From: JAAFIP01 sp043777795 | GTDB taxonomy: Bacteria > Pseudomonadota > Gammaproteobacteria > Burkholderiales > Burkholderiaceae_C | Direction: 5' to 3' | NCBI GenBank assembly: GCA_043777795.1 | Contig: JAYWHJ010000106.1 | Location: 1 to 11,179, forward strand | Length of the DNA stretch: 11,179 nt | In this document: positions 1-7,450 of the stretch, one piece after another | How the letters are laid out: each line of letters starts with the position of its first letter | Position numbering within the stretch: the first letter of the stretch is position 1 | Position numbers and translations under genes: made by a program | Notes under the pieces: generated by a model | Databases searched by the model: none | Seen by the model: only the letters and a program-made list of their open reading frames with translations | What the model was told of the DNA's origin: nothing

Positions 1-1
1 C

Positions 2-565
2 ACTTTGGTGGCTGCTGTCCACTATTTGTACATGCGCGAGGTGTGGGTGAGCACAGGTACATCGCCAACGGTGTTTCGTTACATCGACTGGCTGATTACC
101 GTCCCGTTGTTGATGGTCGAGTTCTTTCTTATCTTGTCTGCGATCACCAAAGTGCCTTCAGGCGTGTTTTGGCGGTTGATGATTGGCACCTTTGTGATGC
201 TGATTGGGGGTTATTTGGGTGAGGCGGGCTATGTCGCTGCGTGGCCTGCATTTATTGTCGGCATGGCAGGTTGGGCGTATATCTTGTACGAAATATTTAT
301 TGGTGAGGCCAGCAAGATTAACGCCCAAAGCGCGCCACCGGCTGTGCAGTCTGCCATTAGCACAATGCGCTTGATAGTGACGATCGGCTGGGCGATCTAC
401 CCCATTGGCTACTTCTTCGGTTACCTCACCGGCAGTGGGCCAGAAGCAAGCGCAAACGCGTTAAATCTGATTTATAACTTGGCTGATGTGCTGAACAAGA
501 TCGCCTTTGGACTGATTATCTGGAGCGTGGCGGTAAGCGAGTCAGAGGCCAGTGCCAAACGATAG
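2..565 (+). CDS. Proteorhodopsin, green-type light-driven proton pump (5' truncated by window edge)
   Basis: Seven-helix retinal protein of the inner membrane that exports protons when illuminated. The visible 187 residues cover helices C to G; about 65-70 N-terminal residues of the usual ~250 lie off the left edge. Counting Leu at 5-7 as residue 1, the conserved His is H6, and the helix C motif RYIDWLITVPLLMVEF gives proton acceptor D28, T32 and carboxylate donor E39, the DTE signature of proteorhodopsin H+ pumps. Leu at L36 (position 105 in marine proteorhodopsin) predicts green absorption. The Schiff-base lysine is K165 in NLADVLNKIAFG (codon 497-499). F83 stands where carotenoid-antenna rhodopsins have Gly. 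G+C is lower here (about 51% in a hand count of 61-360) than in the later genes of the operon. The next gene overlaps its 3' end by 14 bases. The assignment is secure; pump direction and colour are inferred from motifs. Confidence 0.97.
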   Translation, partial: TLVAAVHYLYMREVWVSTGTSPTVFRYIDWLITVPLLMVEFFLILSAITKVPSGVFWRLMIGTFVMLIGGYLGEAGYVAAWPAFIVGMAGWAYILYEIFIGEASKINAQSAPPAVQSAISTMRLIVTIGWAIYPIGYFFGYLTGSGPEASANALNLIYNLADVLNKIAFGLIIWSVAVSESEASAKR

Positions 566-1460
566 TGCTCTAGAACAGGCAGGGCACGCTGGGCTGCGGC
601 TACATGAGTTTGACGCCTACGCAGACCTGCCTGCCCAGCTTGAGCGCACCATGCTTAAGCTGGTGGGTACGAATGGGTCGGACGCTGCACTGGCTGCAGC
701 CTACCACTTAGGCGGCGGTGGCCAGCGCGTAAGAGGTCGGTTGGCTCTGAGCGCTGGCTTGGCGCTTGGGCTGCTTAATACCGATGCCTTATGCATTGCG
801 GCGACGGCCGAGCTGCTGCACAACGCCTCCTTGGTACACGACGACCTGCAAGACGGTGACACATTACGTCACGGTCAACCAGCAGTGTGGGTTAAATTTG
901 GTGCCAATGTGGCTGTTTGCACCGGGGATTTGCTGCTTTCAGCGGCCTACGCTGGGCTGTGCGGCGTGACGAAGTTGCATAAGCTGCCTGCATTGCTGGC
1001 TTTATTGCATGAACGTGTGTCCAGTGCGATTGCGGGTCAATGCGCTGACCTGGGTAACGCGACTGGTGCAGTGGGTGATTTGGCGGCTTACAAGCGCATT
1101 GCGCTGGCCAAGTCTGGTGCCTTGCTGAGCCTGCCGCTGGAGCTGGCTTTGCTGGCGAGCGGTCGCGGTGTGTGGGCCGCACATGCGCGAGATGCGGCCG
1201 AAGCGTTTTCTGTGGGCTACCAGGTGGTGGATGATTTGGCCGATACTGAGCGCGATAGCCAGTCAGGAGCGCTCAATATTTTTTGTGTTTTGCAGTCTAC
1301 AGGCTCGCGCGCTGGCGCGTGCTCAACGGCTCGGCAGTTTGGACTTGAGCACCTAGATCGCGCTATTGCGCTGGCGAGTGAACTTCCCTGCGAATCGGGT
1401 GCTTTACTCATTGATTTGTCACTTAGACTTCGTCTCTTACTCTTGGTTAAAAACGATTGA
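552..1460 (+). CDS. crtE: Geranylgeranyl diphosphate synthase (polyprenyl synthetase family)
   Basis: Condenses IPP with allylic diphosphates to give GGPP, the C20 precursor for phytoene. The 302-residue protein has both aspartate-rich motifs: D97-D98-L-Q-D101 (FARM) and D227-D228-L-A-D231 (SARM, in YQVVDDLAD). The usual GGKxxRP substrate motif appears in a variant form, GGGGQRVRGRL (about 54-64). Small residues (A92, S93) at the fourth and fifth positions before the FARM, where FPP synthases carry aromatics, favour a C20 product. The start is a GTG inside the end of the rhodopsin gene, with AGAGG at 544-548 only 3 bases upstream; the next in-frame Met (M34) would cut into the domain. Its stop overlaps the crtI ATG by one base (TGATG), implying translational coupling. 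The product length is inferred; the family assignment is firm. Confidence 0.94.
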   Translation: MPNDSALEQAGHAGLRLHEFDAYADLPAQLERTMLKLVGTNGSDAALAAAYHLGGGGQRVRGRLALSAGLALGLLNTDALCIAATAELLHNASLVHDDLQDGDTLRHGQPAVWVKFGANVAVCTGDLLLSAAYAGLCGVTKLHKLPALLALLHERVSSAIAGQCADLGNATGAVGDLAAYKRIALAKSGALLSLPLELALLASGRGVWAAHARDAAEAFSVGYQVVDDLADTERDSQSGALNIFCVLQSTGSRAGACSTARQFGLEHLDRAIALASELPCESGALLIDLSLRLRLLLLVKND

Positions 1461-2935
1461 TGCACACAGTAGTTATCGGCGCAGGTTTTGGAGGGTTGGC
1501 AGCCGCTTTGCGCACAGCTGCCAGAGGGCACCAGGTGACCGTACTGGACCGCCTGGCAGGCCCGGGTGGGCGAGGGCGCGAGTTTGTGCGCGAGAAACAG
1601 GGTCTGCAGTTTCGCTACGACGCGGGGCCCACTGTGCTGACAGCCCCCATTTTGTTTGAAGAGCTGTTTGCCCTTTTTGGTGAGCGCCTGGCCGACCACG
1701 TAGAGCTGATGCCCGTTACCCCGTGGTACCAAATGCGCTTTGCCGATGGCACGCAGTTGGATTACGGCGGCAGTACCGAGCAAATTCAGGCTGAAATTGC
1801 CAAGTTTTCCAAGGCGGATGCGTTGGCCTATCCCGCCTTTTTGGCCCACTCGCAAAAGCTGTTTGAAAAAGGCTATGAAGAGCTGGGCAGCCAGCCGTTT
1901 TTAGGCTGGGCCTCGATGCTCAAGGCACTGCCCGCCATGGTGCGCCTGCGCGCTGATCGCTCCGTGTATGACGTAACGGCCCGCTACTTCAAGGACGAGC
2001 GGGTGCGCCGTGCTTTCAGTATCCAGCCCTTGCTGGTGGGCGGCAATCCGTTTGACACCACTAGCATTTACAGCCTCATTCATTACCTGGAGCGTAAGTG
2101 GGGTGTGTGGTTTCCTCGTGGCGGTATGGCACGCTTGGTAGATGCTTTGGTGGCACTGGGCGAGCGCCATGGCGTCGAGTTTGTGTGGAATGCCGATGTG
2201 CAGAGAATTGTGGCCAGCAGCGGGCTAGCTACGGGCGTATTGCTGCAGGATGGGAGGGAGTTTAACGCCGACGTGGTGGTCAGCAACGCCGATGCGGGGC
2301 ACACTATTGCCAAGCTGTTGCCGCCAGCATTGCAGCGCCAGCGTCTTGTTGCCAGTAAACAATATTCGATGGGGCTGTTTGTTTGGTACTTCAGCACCAA
2401 GCGCGTGTATGCGGGTGTGCCCCACCACACCATTTTGTTTGGCACCAGCTACCGAGAGGTGCTGCACAAGATATTTGAAAGTCAAGAGTTGACAGACGAT
2501 TTGAGTATTTATCTGCACCGACCCACTGCAACCGATGCGCAGCTTGCACCCGCTGGGCACGATAGCTTTTACGCCTTGGTGCCGGTACCTAACTTGGCTG
2601 CAGGCATTGACTGGGCCACACAAGAAGCGCCATTTAAGGCGTTGCTGCAAGCCGAGCTTGCGCGCAGGTTGCTTCCCGGTTTGGCAGATTGTATTGTCCA
2701 AGAGCATTGCGTGACGCCCCGCTACTTTGCCCACGAGTTGCTGTCACCTCAGGGTTCGGGTTTTTCCATTACGCCCAAGTTCACCCAGTCGGCCGGTTTT
2801 CGCTTTCCCAACCGCTCGCCAGATTTACCGAACCTGTATTTTGTAGGTGCAGGCACCCACCCTGGTGCGGGTGTGCCCGGTGTAGTGACATCGGCCAAAG
2901 TAGTAGAGCGCTTGATGTTTGGCGGTGTGCAATGA
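1460..2935 (+). CDS. crtI: Phytoene desaturase (lycopene-forming, FAD-dependent)
   Basis: Catalyses the four desaturations from 15-cis-phytoene to all-trans-lycopene, using FAD, at the inner membrane. The 491-residue protein has the N-terminal Rossmann motif VVIGAGFGG (residues 4-12) followed by the acidic end of strand 2 (VTVLDR), a PGGR segment, and the C-terminal carotenoid-desaturase signature FVGAGTHPGAGVPGVV (H467 within it). Length matches bacterial CrtI. ATG at 1460 is chosen because it overlaps the crtE stop in TGATG; a TTG three bases earlier is in frame but less likely. No clear Shine-Dalgarno sequence is visible, consistent with coupled translation. The gene ends in ATGA, shared with the start of crtB. 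It follows crtE and precedes crtB, the usual order for proteorhodopsin-linked carotenoid clusters. Confidence 0.97.
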   Translation: MHTVVIGAGFGGLAAALRTAARGHQVTVLDRLAGPGGRGREFVREKQGLQFRYDAGPTVLTAPILFEELFALFGERLADHVELMPVTPWYQMRFADGTQLDYGGSTEQIQAEIAKFSKADALAYPAFLAHSQKLFEKGYEELGSQPFLGWASMLKALPAMVRLRADRSVYDVTARYFKDERVRRAFSIQPLLVGGNPFDTTSIYSLIHYLERKWGVWFPRGGMARLVDALVALGERHGVEFVWNADVQRIVASSGLATGVLLQDGREFNADVVVSNADAGHTIAKLLPPALQRQRLVASKQYSMGLFVWYFSTKRVYAGVPHHTILFGTSYREVLHKIFESQELTDDLSIYLHRPTATDAQLAPAGHDSFYALVPVPNLAAGIDWATQEAPFKALLQAELARRLLPGLADCIVQEHCVTPRYFAHELLSPQGSGFSITPKFTQSAGFRFPNRSPDLPNLYFVGAGTHPGAGVPGVVTSAKVVERLMFGGVQ

Positions 2936-3894
2936 GCCAACCGATGCCGTTGCCCGATAGCACGAGCGCGCAAGCGGGGCGCGACATGTCTACGCAAGCG
3001 GTGATGGACCACCACGCCAAGTCTTTTTCATGGGCGGCGCGGTTTTTGTCTGCCGCTGCTCGCAAAGACGCGGCCTTGCTGTACGCTTTTGCCCGCACAG
3101 CGGACGACTACGCCGATGAAGAGCGTCTGGGCACGGTGCCTGAGCGCGTGCAGTGCTTGACTGATATGCGCGTGCAGGCACTGGCAAGGGTGCCAAACAC
3201 TGCGCCGGCCGCCACCCCATTGGCCAGCGCCACAGGCAAGATGCTGCGCCACCACGCGGTACCGCAAGCAGTGATAGAGTGCTTTATGGATAGCCTGCAA
3301 ACCGACGCTTTTCCCCGTACTTTAGCTAACCAACGAGAGTTACTAAGTTTTGCCTATGGCGTGGCTGGCACGGTGGGGCAAATGATGCGGCCGCTGTTGG
3401 GCGCGCCGGGTTCGGCGGATACCTACGCTGTTGCTTTAGGTGTCGCCATGCAGTTGACCAACATCGCCCGAGATGTGGTGGAAGACGCGCAGCGCGGGCG
3501 TTGCTACATACCGGCGCAGTGGGGCGTACCCGCCCAAGTGCTGGCCGCGCCCCAAGACGGTGGCGAGCGCGTCCAGGCTTTCGCCGCACTGCGCAGGTTG
3601 TTGGCACTGGCCGATGATTTTTATGCCTATGCCCAGTCGGGGATGCAGGCCATACCTGCACCGAACCGCCGGGCTATTCGCATCGCTGCAGCGCTGTACC
3701 AGGCCATCGGCCACAAGATAGTGCGAGGCGGGTCAGACAAGTACTGGCAAGGCCGCACTTCTCTGGGCGCTGCCGACAAAATTTGGTTGATCGTGCGCAC
3801 CTTACTAAGCATCCCGGGCGCTGCGCCGCCAGCGCGCGATGTTTGGCGCAGCGAGCTGTCGCACCTAGCCGACACACCCGGTTTTCCCACCTAA
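2932..3894 (+). CDS. crtB: Phytoene synthase (squalene/phytoene synthase family)
   Basis: Joins two GGPP molecules head-to-head into phytoene via prephytoene diphosphate. The 320-residue protein contains HHAKSFSWAARFL (27-39), the first aspartate-rich motif D58-D59-Y-A-D62 in RTADDYADE, the FAYGVAGTVG segment (140-149), and the second motif D181-V-V-E-D185 in NIARDVVEDAQRGRCYIP, all diagnostic of trans-isoprenyl diphosphate synthases of the CrtB branch. The reading frame stays open upstream to 2689, but that extension only overlaps crtI in another frame. The ATG at 2932 overlaps the crtI stop by four bases (ATGA) and gives the normal family length. The N-terminal ~20 residues are variable, so a start at the Met of DMSTQAV is a weaker alternative. 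Confidence 0.97.
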   Translation: MSQPMPLPDSTSAQAGRDMSTQAVMDHHAKSFSWAARFLSAAARKDAALLYAFARTADDYADEERLGTVPERVQCLTDMRVQALARVPNTAPAATPLASATGKMLRHHAVPQAVIECFMDSLQTDAFPRTLANQRELLSFAYGVAGTVGQMMRPLLGAPGSADTYAVALGVAMQLTNIARDVVEDAQRGRCYIPAQWGVPAQVLAAPQDGGERVQAFAALRRLLALADDFYAYAQSGMQAIPAPNRRAIRIAAALYQAIGHKIVRGGSDKYWQGRTSLGAADKIWLIVRTLLSIPGAAPPARDVWRSELSHLADTPGFPT

Positions 3895-3940
3895 TCTAGC
3901 CCACCCAATTTTCAATGCAATGCGTTTATGCTCAGCCACT

Positions 3941-5113
3941 ATGGAAAAGCAGTGGGACATTGTGATTGTGGGTGGCGGGCTCAGTGGCCTGGCGCTGGCT
4001 GCTGAGCTGGCTGCGCCAGAGTTTGCCCAACTGTCGGTGCTGGTGCTGGAAAAGCGGCCCAGCTACCTGCGTGACCGCACCTGGAGCTACTGGACATCCA
4101 CTGCGGGCACGCCGCATCGCTACAGCGCGCTAGAGCGGGCACGCTGGGGCCAGTGGGCGGTCAGCTTGAATGGCCGCACCTGCCTGCACACCTCGCAGCA
4201 ACTTGTTTACGCTACTTTGGACGCCGATGCGTTTTACGCAGCGGCGGTGCACGCCATTGGGTCGTCAACCCATGTGGTGCTGCGCTTGGGGACTGGTGTG
4301 GCATCGGTAGCAAAAAGCGCCAAACAGAGCATGAGCGTCACCACCGAGCTGGGCGATGTGGTGCCAGCGCGTTGGGTGTTTGACGCAAGACCGCCCCAGC
4401 ACGTGGCCCACGGCACCTTGGTGCAGCAGTTTGCCGGCTGGGAAGTGCACACCGAACACGATGCTTTTGATACCAGCGCCGTACAGCTCATGGCTTTTGA
4501 GCCGCATGAGAGGGGCCTGCATTTTTGGTATGTGCTGCCCTACGGTGTGCGCAGCGCCTTGGTAGAGAGCACTTGGATATCGCCTGCCAGTTGGCAGCCC
4601 GACACCGCCCAAGAGTTGCGCCAGTACCTGGCTCAGCATCTACAGGGCAAGCCATACACCGCGGTGTACCAAGAACAGGGGGTGCTGCCGCTGGACGCTG
4701 TCAAACCCCCACCTGCAAACCAAGCGGTGCCGCTTGGCCGAGGCGGCGGCACCTTGCGGCCGTCGACCGGCTATGCATTTTTAGACACCGTGGCCCATGC
4801 CAAGCGCTTGGCAGATTCTTTGCGGGCTGTGCTCAGTGAAGGTGGTGTGGGCGCGGCGCGAAGCCACTGGCAACCGCAAGCCTTTACCCGCCCCGTTACT
4901 GACCATTGGATGGATGCAGTATTTTTAAATGCTTTGGGCCAAGACTGGCTGCAGGCCCCAGAGTACTTTATGCAACTGTTTGAGCGTGTGGGCGCTGACG
5001 GCGTGGTGGCATTCTTGTCGGGCGGAGCCAGCCTGGCCCAGCGCGTTGCCATCATGCGGGCCTTGCCAGTAGCGCCCTTTGCCAGCGCGGCGCTGCGTCG
5101 GCTGGTGGCCTGA
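3941..5113 (+). CDS. crtY: Lycopene beta-cyclase (CrtY type, FAD/NAD(P)-binding)
   Basis: Closes both ends of lycopene to beta-ionone rings, giving beta-carotene, the substrate of the Blh enzyme encoded next. From ATG 3941 the product is 390 residues: dinucleotide-binding IVIVGGGLSGL (7-17), the cyclase motif DRTWSYW (45-51), FDARPP around D148, a FEPHERGLHFWYVLP stretch and a C-terminal region ending FLSGGASLAQRVAIMRALPVAPF. DRTW in place of the NHTW of Pantoea CrtY is, as I recall, shared with Bacteroidetes and proteorhodopsin-cluster cyclases. ATG 3920 is an in-frame alternative adding seven residues; neither has a clear Shine-Dalgarno sequence, and 3941 is preferred because family members begin just before the Rossmann strand. 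It lies 25-46 bases after crtB depending on the start. The functional call is strong; the start is uncertain. Confidence 0.93.
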   Translation: MEKQWDIVIVGGGLSGLALAAELAAPEFAQLSVLVLEKRPSYLRDRTWSYWTSTAGTPHRYSALERARWGQWAVSLNGRTCLHTSQQLVYATLDADAFYAAAVHAIGSSTHVVLRLGTGVASVAKSAKQSMSVTTELGDVVPARWVFDARPPQHVAHGTLVQQFAGWEVHTEHDAFDTSAVQLMAFEPHERGLHFWYVLPYGVRSALVESTWISPASWQPDTAQELRQYLAQHLQGKPYTAVYQEQGVLPLDAVKPPPANQAVPLGRGGGTLRPSTGYAFLDTVAHAKRLADSLRAVLSEGGVGAARSHWQPQAFTRPVTDHWMDAVFLNALGQDWLQAPEYFMQLFERVGADGVVAFLSGGASLAQRVAIMRALPVAPFASAALRRLVA

Positions 5114-5125
5114 GGCGTGCTGCAC

Positions 5126-6097
5126 ATGACCAACGTTCCCAGTCGCACCGCTTTTGTGGCCGTAGCCGTGTGCATTGGCATGGTGCTGGCGCTGCTGGTT
5201 TTGCGCGCACTGGAGGCGCAGTGGCCGCCGCTGGCGCTGTGGGCCTTTGTGCTGCTGTCGCTCACCTTGGGCTTTGGCCATGGCGCGCTGGACGCTGTGC
5301 TACTGCTGGGGCAGTTTGCGCCCCGCAGAAAGGCGCTGGCGGTGAGCGCGGCGTACCTGCTGTGCGTGCTGCAGGCAGGCTGGCTGCTGTCATGGTCGGT
5401 GCCAGTGGCTTTGCTGCTGCTGGTGCTCATGTCGGTGTGGCATTTTGGCGAGCTACACAGATACGCGCTGTGGGCGCGGCTGTGCGTGGGCGGGGCCAGC
5501 GTGATGTGGCCCATGCTGGTGGCGCCAGACGAGATGGCGCGGCTGCTGCAGGGCGCTTTGGGTAGCGGCTTTGCGCTGGCGTGGCGTGGCTGGCAGGTGT
5601 TGGCCTACGGCTGGCTTGTATTGCTGGCGGCCTGTGCGCTGGGCGGCATGGTGTGGTGCGTTGCCCACCGTGAGAAATTTGCCTCGGCCCGCCAAGTCCT
5701 GGAAAGCTCGCGTCTGGGCAGTGCGCTGTGGGCCGGGTTGGAGATCACGGCAGTGCTGTGTGCTTACTTTGTGTTGTCGCCATTGCTGGCGTTTACGCTG
5801 TATTTTGGCCTGTACCACTGCCTGGCCCATGTGGCCAGAGTGCGGCGGGCGGTGCTGGCACAAAGAGCGCCGTTCTTGGCGCGCTACACGCTGGCCTTTG
5901 TTGCCAGCGCTTTGGCTACCGCCGCGCTGCTGGCGCTGCTGTGGTGGTTTTTGCCGGCGGTGCCATGGGGTGGCGCGGTGGGCAGCGTGGCCACTGACCC
6001 GGGCCAACTGCTGCAGTGGTTGGTAGTGGCGCTGGCGGCCGTTACCTTGCCGCATTTGCTGCTGGTCAGTTACAGTGCGCGCTGGCTGGGCCGCTAA
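5126..6097 (+). CDS. blh: Beta-carotene 15,15'-dioxygenase, Brp/Blh family (retinal-forming)
   Basis: Integral membrane iron enzyme that cleaves beta-carotene at its centre into two retinals, supplying the rhodopsin chromophore. The 323-residue, strongly hydrophobic protein has the family's histidine motifs: GFGHGALD (H52), VWHFGE (H106), FGLYHCLAHVAR (H231 and H235, an HxxxH pair) and TLPHLLLVSY (H310), with multiple predicted membrane helices in between. ATG 5126 is preferred because GAGG (5112-5115, overlapping the crtY stop) lies 10 bases upstream; the GTG at 5117 is only one base from it. The crtY stop is 12 bases before the start, so the gene ends the rho-crtEIBY-blh unit. Leucine is mostly CTG and G+C is about 65% in sampled rows, higher than the rhodopsin gene. 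Confidence is high because all histidine motifs are intact and the context is exact. Confidence 0.95.
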   Translation: MTNVPSRTAFVAVAVCIGMVLALLVLRALEAQWPPLALWAFVLLSLTLGFGHGALDAVLLLGQFAPRRKALAVSAAYLLCVLQAGWLLSWSVPVALLLLVLMSVWHFGELHRYALWARLCVGGASVMWPMLVAPDEMARLLQGALGSGFALAWRGWQVLAYGWLVLLAACALGGMVWCVAHREKFASARQVLESSRLGSALWAGLEITAVLCAYFVLSPLLAFTLYFGLYHCLAHVARVRRAVLAQRAPFLARYTLAFVASALATAALLALLWWFLPAVPWGGAVGSVATDPGQLLQWLVVALAAVTLPHLLLVSYSARWLGR

Positions 6098-6148
6098 GGC
6101 GGCTAAGGACACGTGGCCTGAAAGACCAGCCAGCAAGTTTGGTACTAT

Positions 6149-6182
6149 GCAAGGCAAGCTTTTCGCCTCGCCTTAGCCTTGC
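6149..6182 (+). other. Inverted repeat in the blh-pncB intergenic region
   Basis: The 116 bases between blh and pncB contain a perfect 7-bp inverted repeat, GCAAGGC (6149-6155) and GCCTTGC (6176-6182), separated by 20 bases. The loop contains further GCC repeats that could pair with the left arm instead. No T-run follows, so it does not look like an intrinsic terminator. It lies 31 bases before the pncB start and could be an operator or an mRNA leader structure. Just upstream, CTGAAA (6119-6124) and TACTAT (6143-6148) have an 18-base spacer and could be a weak sigma-70-like promoter for pncB; each matches consensus at only four of six positions. Confidence 0.3.
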
Positions 6183-6213
6183 GCCGCCTTTCAACCCAGC
6201 TGCCTTCATCCAA

Positions 6214-7422
6214 ATGATCATCACCAGCCTGCTCGACACCGATCTGTACAAGTTCACCATGATGCAAGTGGTGCTGCACCAGTTTCCCGGTGCACAGGTG
6301 GAGTACAAGTTCAAGTGCCGCAACCCGGGTATTAACCTGGCGCCCTATGCCGCTGAGATTCGTGAAGAAATACGCTCTCTTTGCCAACTGCATTTCTCGG
6401 ATGCCGAGCTTACCTACCTGCGCGGTATGCGTTTTATCAAAAGCGATTTCGTAGATTTTTTGGGGCTGTTTCGCCTGAACGACAAATACATCACCATCAC
6501 CCCCCAGCCCAGCGGCGAGCTAGACATCTCGGTCAAAGGGCCTTGGCTGCACACCATCCTGTTTGAAATCCCGGTGCTGGCTATTGTCAATGAGGTGTAC
6601 TTTCGCAATACCCAAAAAATGCCGCACCTGCAGGATGGCCGCAAGCGCCTGGACGCCAAAATTGAGCTGCTGCATGCACCCGGTTTGAGTGAGCTGAAAA
6701 TTGCCGACTACGGCACCCGCAGGCGCTTCTCCAAAGCTTGGCACGAAGAAGTGCTGCGTGTGCTCAGCGCCAAGCTGGGTACCGACCCGGCCAGGATACC
6801 CGTGGGACAGTTTGCGGGCACCAGCAATGTATTGTTTGCCATGAAATTGGGCCTGACACCCTTGGGCACGATGGCGCATGAGTATTTGCAGGCGGCCCAA
6901 GCCATTGGCCCCCGGCTTCGCGACAGCCAGATATTCGCCTTCGAGTCGTGGGCGCGCGAGTACCGGGGTGACCTGGGTATTGCCCTGTCTGACGTGTACG
7001 GCATGAGCGCCTTTCTGCGCGACTTTGACATGTATTTTTGCAAGTTGTTTGACGGCGCGCGCCACGACAGCGGCGACCCATTTGAGTGGGGCGAGCGCAT
7101 GATTGCGCACTATGCCGGTAACCGGGTCGACCCAAAAACCAAGATTTTGATCTTCAGCGACGGCCTGACGGTGCCACGCACCATCGAGCTGTACCAGCGC
7201 TTTCGCGGCCGCTGTATGCTGGCCTTTGGCATCGGCACCAACCTGACTAACGACCTAGGGGACGCGCCCGACCATGTCCCCCTACAAATCGTGATGAAGC
7301 TGGTCAAATGCAATGGGCAACCAGTGGCCAAGCTTTCTGACACACCGTCTAAAAATATGTGTGAAGACGAGAAATACCTGGCCTATCTGCGCCAGGTGTT
7401 TGAGATTGAACAGTCTGCGTGA
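6214..7422 (+). CDS. pncB: Nicotinate phosphoribosyltransferase (NAD salvage)
   Basis: Cytosolic enzyme that converts nicotinate and PRPP to nicotinate mononucleotide, coupled to ATP hydrolysis, in the Preiss-Handler pathway. The 402-residue length matches E. coli PncB (about 400). Visible family motifs are the N-terminal SLLDTDLYKFTMMQ, GTRRRFSKAWHEEV (167-180), GTMAHEYLQA with H222 at the position of the phosphorylated active-site His, RHDSGDP (283-289) and FGIGTNLTND. The frame is open upstream to 6016, but ATG 6214 is the first Met, directly precedes the conserved N-terminus and gives the right length. No Shine-Dalgarno sequence is evident before it. It begins 116 bases after blh and probably has its own promoter. 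No functional link to the rhodopsin operon is shown beyond adjacency. Confidence 0.97.
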   Translation: MIITSLLDTDLYKFTMMQVVLHQFPGAQVEYKFKCRNPGINLAPYAAEIREEIRSLCQLHFSDAELTYLRGMRFIKSDFVDFLGLFRLNDKYITITPQPSGELDISVKGPWLHTILFEIPVLAIVNEVYFRNTQKMPHLQDGRKRLDAKIELLHAPGLSELKIADYGTRRRFSKAWHEEVLRVLSAKLGTDPARIPVGQFAGTSNVLFAMKLGLTPLGTMAHEYLQAAQAIGPRLRDSQIFAFESWAREYRGDLGIALSDVYGMSAFLRDFDMYFCKLFDGARHDSGDPFEWGERMIAHYAGNRVDPKTKILIFSDGLTVPRTIELYQRFRGRCMLAFGIGTNLTNDLGDAPDHVPLQIVMKLVKCNGQPVAKLSDTPSKNMCEDEKYLAYLRQVFEIEQSA

Positions 7423-7437
7423 CTGCCGTGCACAAAA

Positions 7438-7443
7438 AAGGAG
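7438..7443 (+). promoter_or_regulatory. Strong ribosome binding site for the ion transporter gene
   Basis: AAGGAG sits 7 bases before ATG 7451, in the 28-base gap after pncB. It is the clearest Shine-Dalgarno sequence in the window and fixes the start of the transporter gene. The short gap suggests co-transcription with pncB. Confidence 0.75.
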
Positions 7444-7450
7444 TTAACTA

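Noticed and set aside
1217..1855. 212-residue minus-strand frame opposite crtE/crtI
   Set aside because: Spans the junction of two firmly identified genes and shows no family motif.
2689..2931. Upstream extension of the crtB frame
   Set aside because: It would overlap crtI by about 240 bases and lengthen CrtB well beyond family size; the ATGA overlap start at 2932 fits better.
4771..5514. 247-residue open frame on the minus strand across the crtY-blh junction
   Set aside because: Ser/Ala/Thr-rich low-complexity translation typical of the strand opposite Leu/Ala-rich genes; no motif or ribosome binding site.
5453..6157. 234-residue minus-strand frame opposite blh
   Set aside because: Gln/Arg/His-rich antisense of a hydrophobic membrane protein; no domain seen.
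6016..6213. Upstream extension of the pncB frame into blh
   Set aside because: There is no Met between 6019 and 6214 in that frame, and the 402-residue product from 6214 already matches the family.
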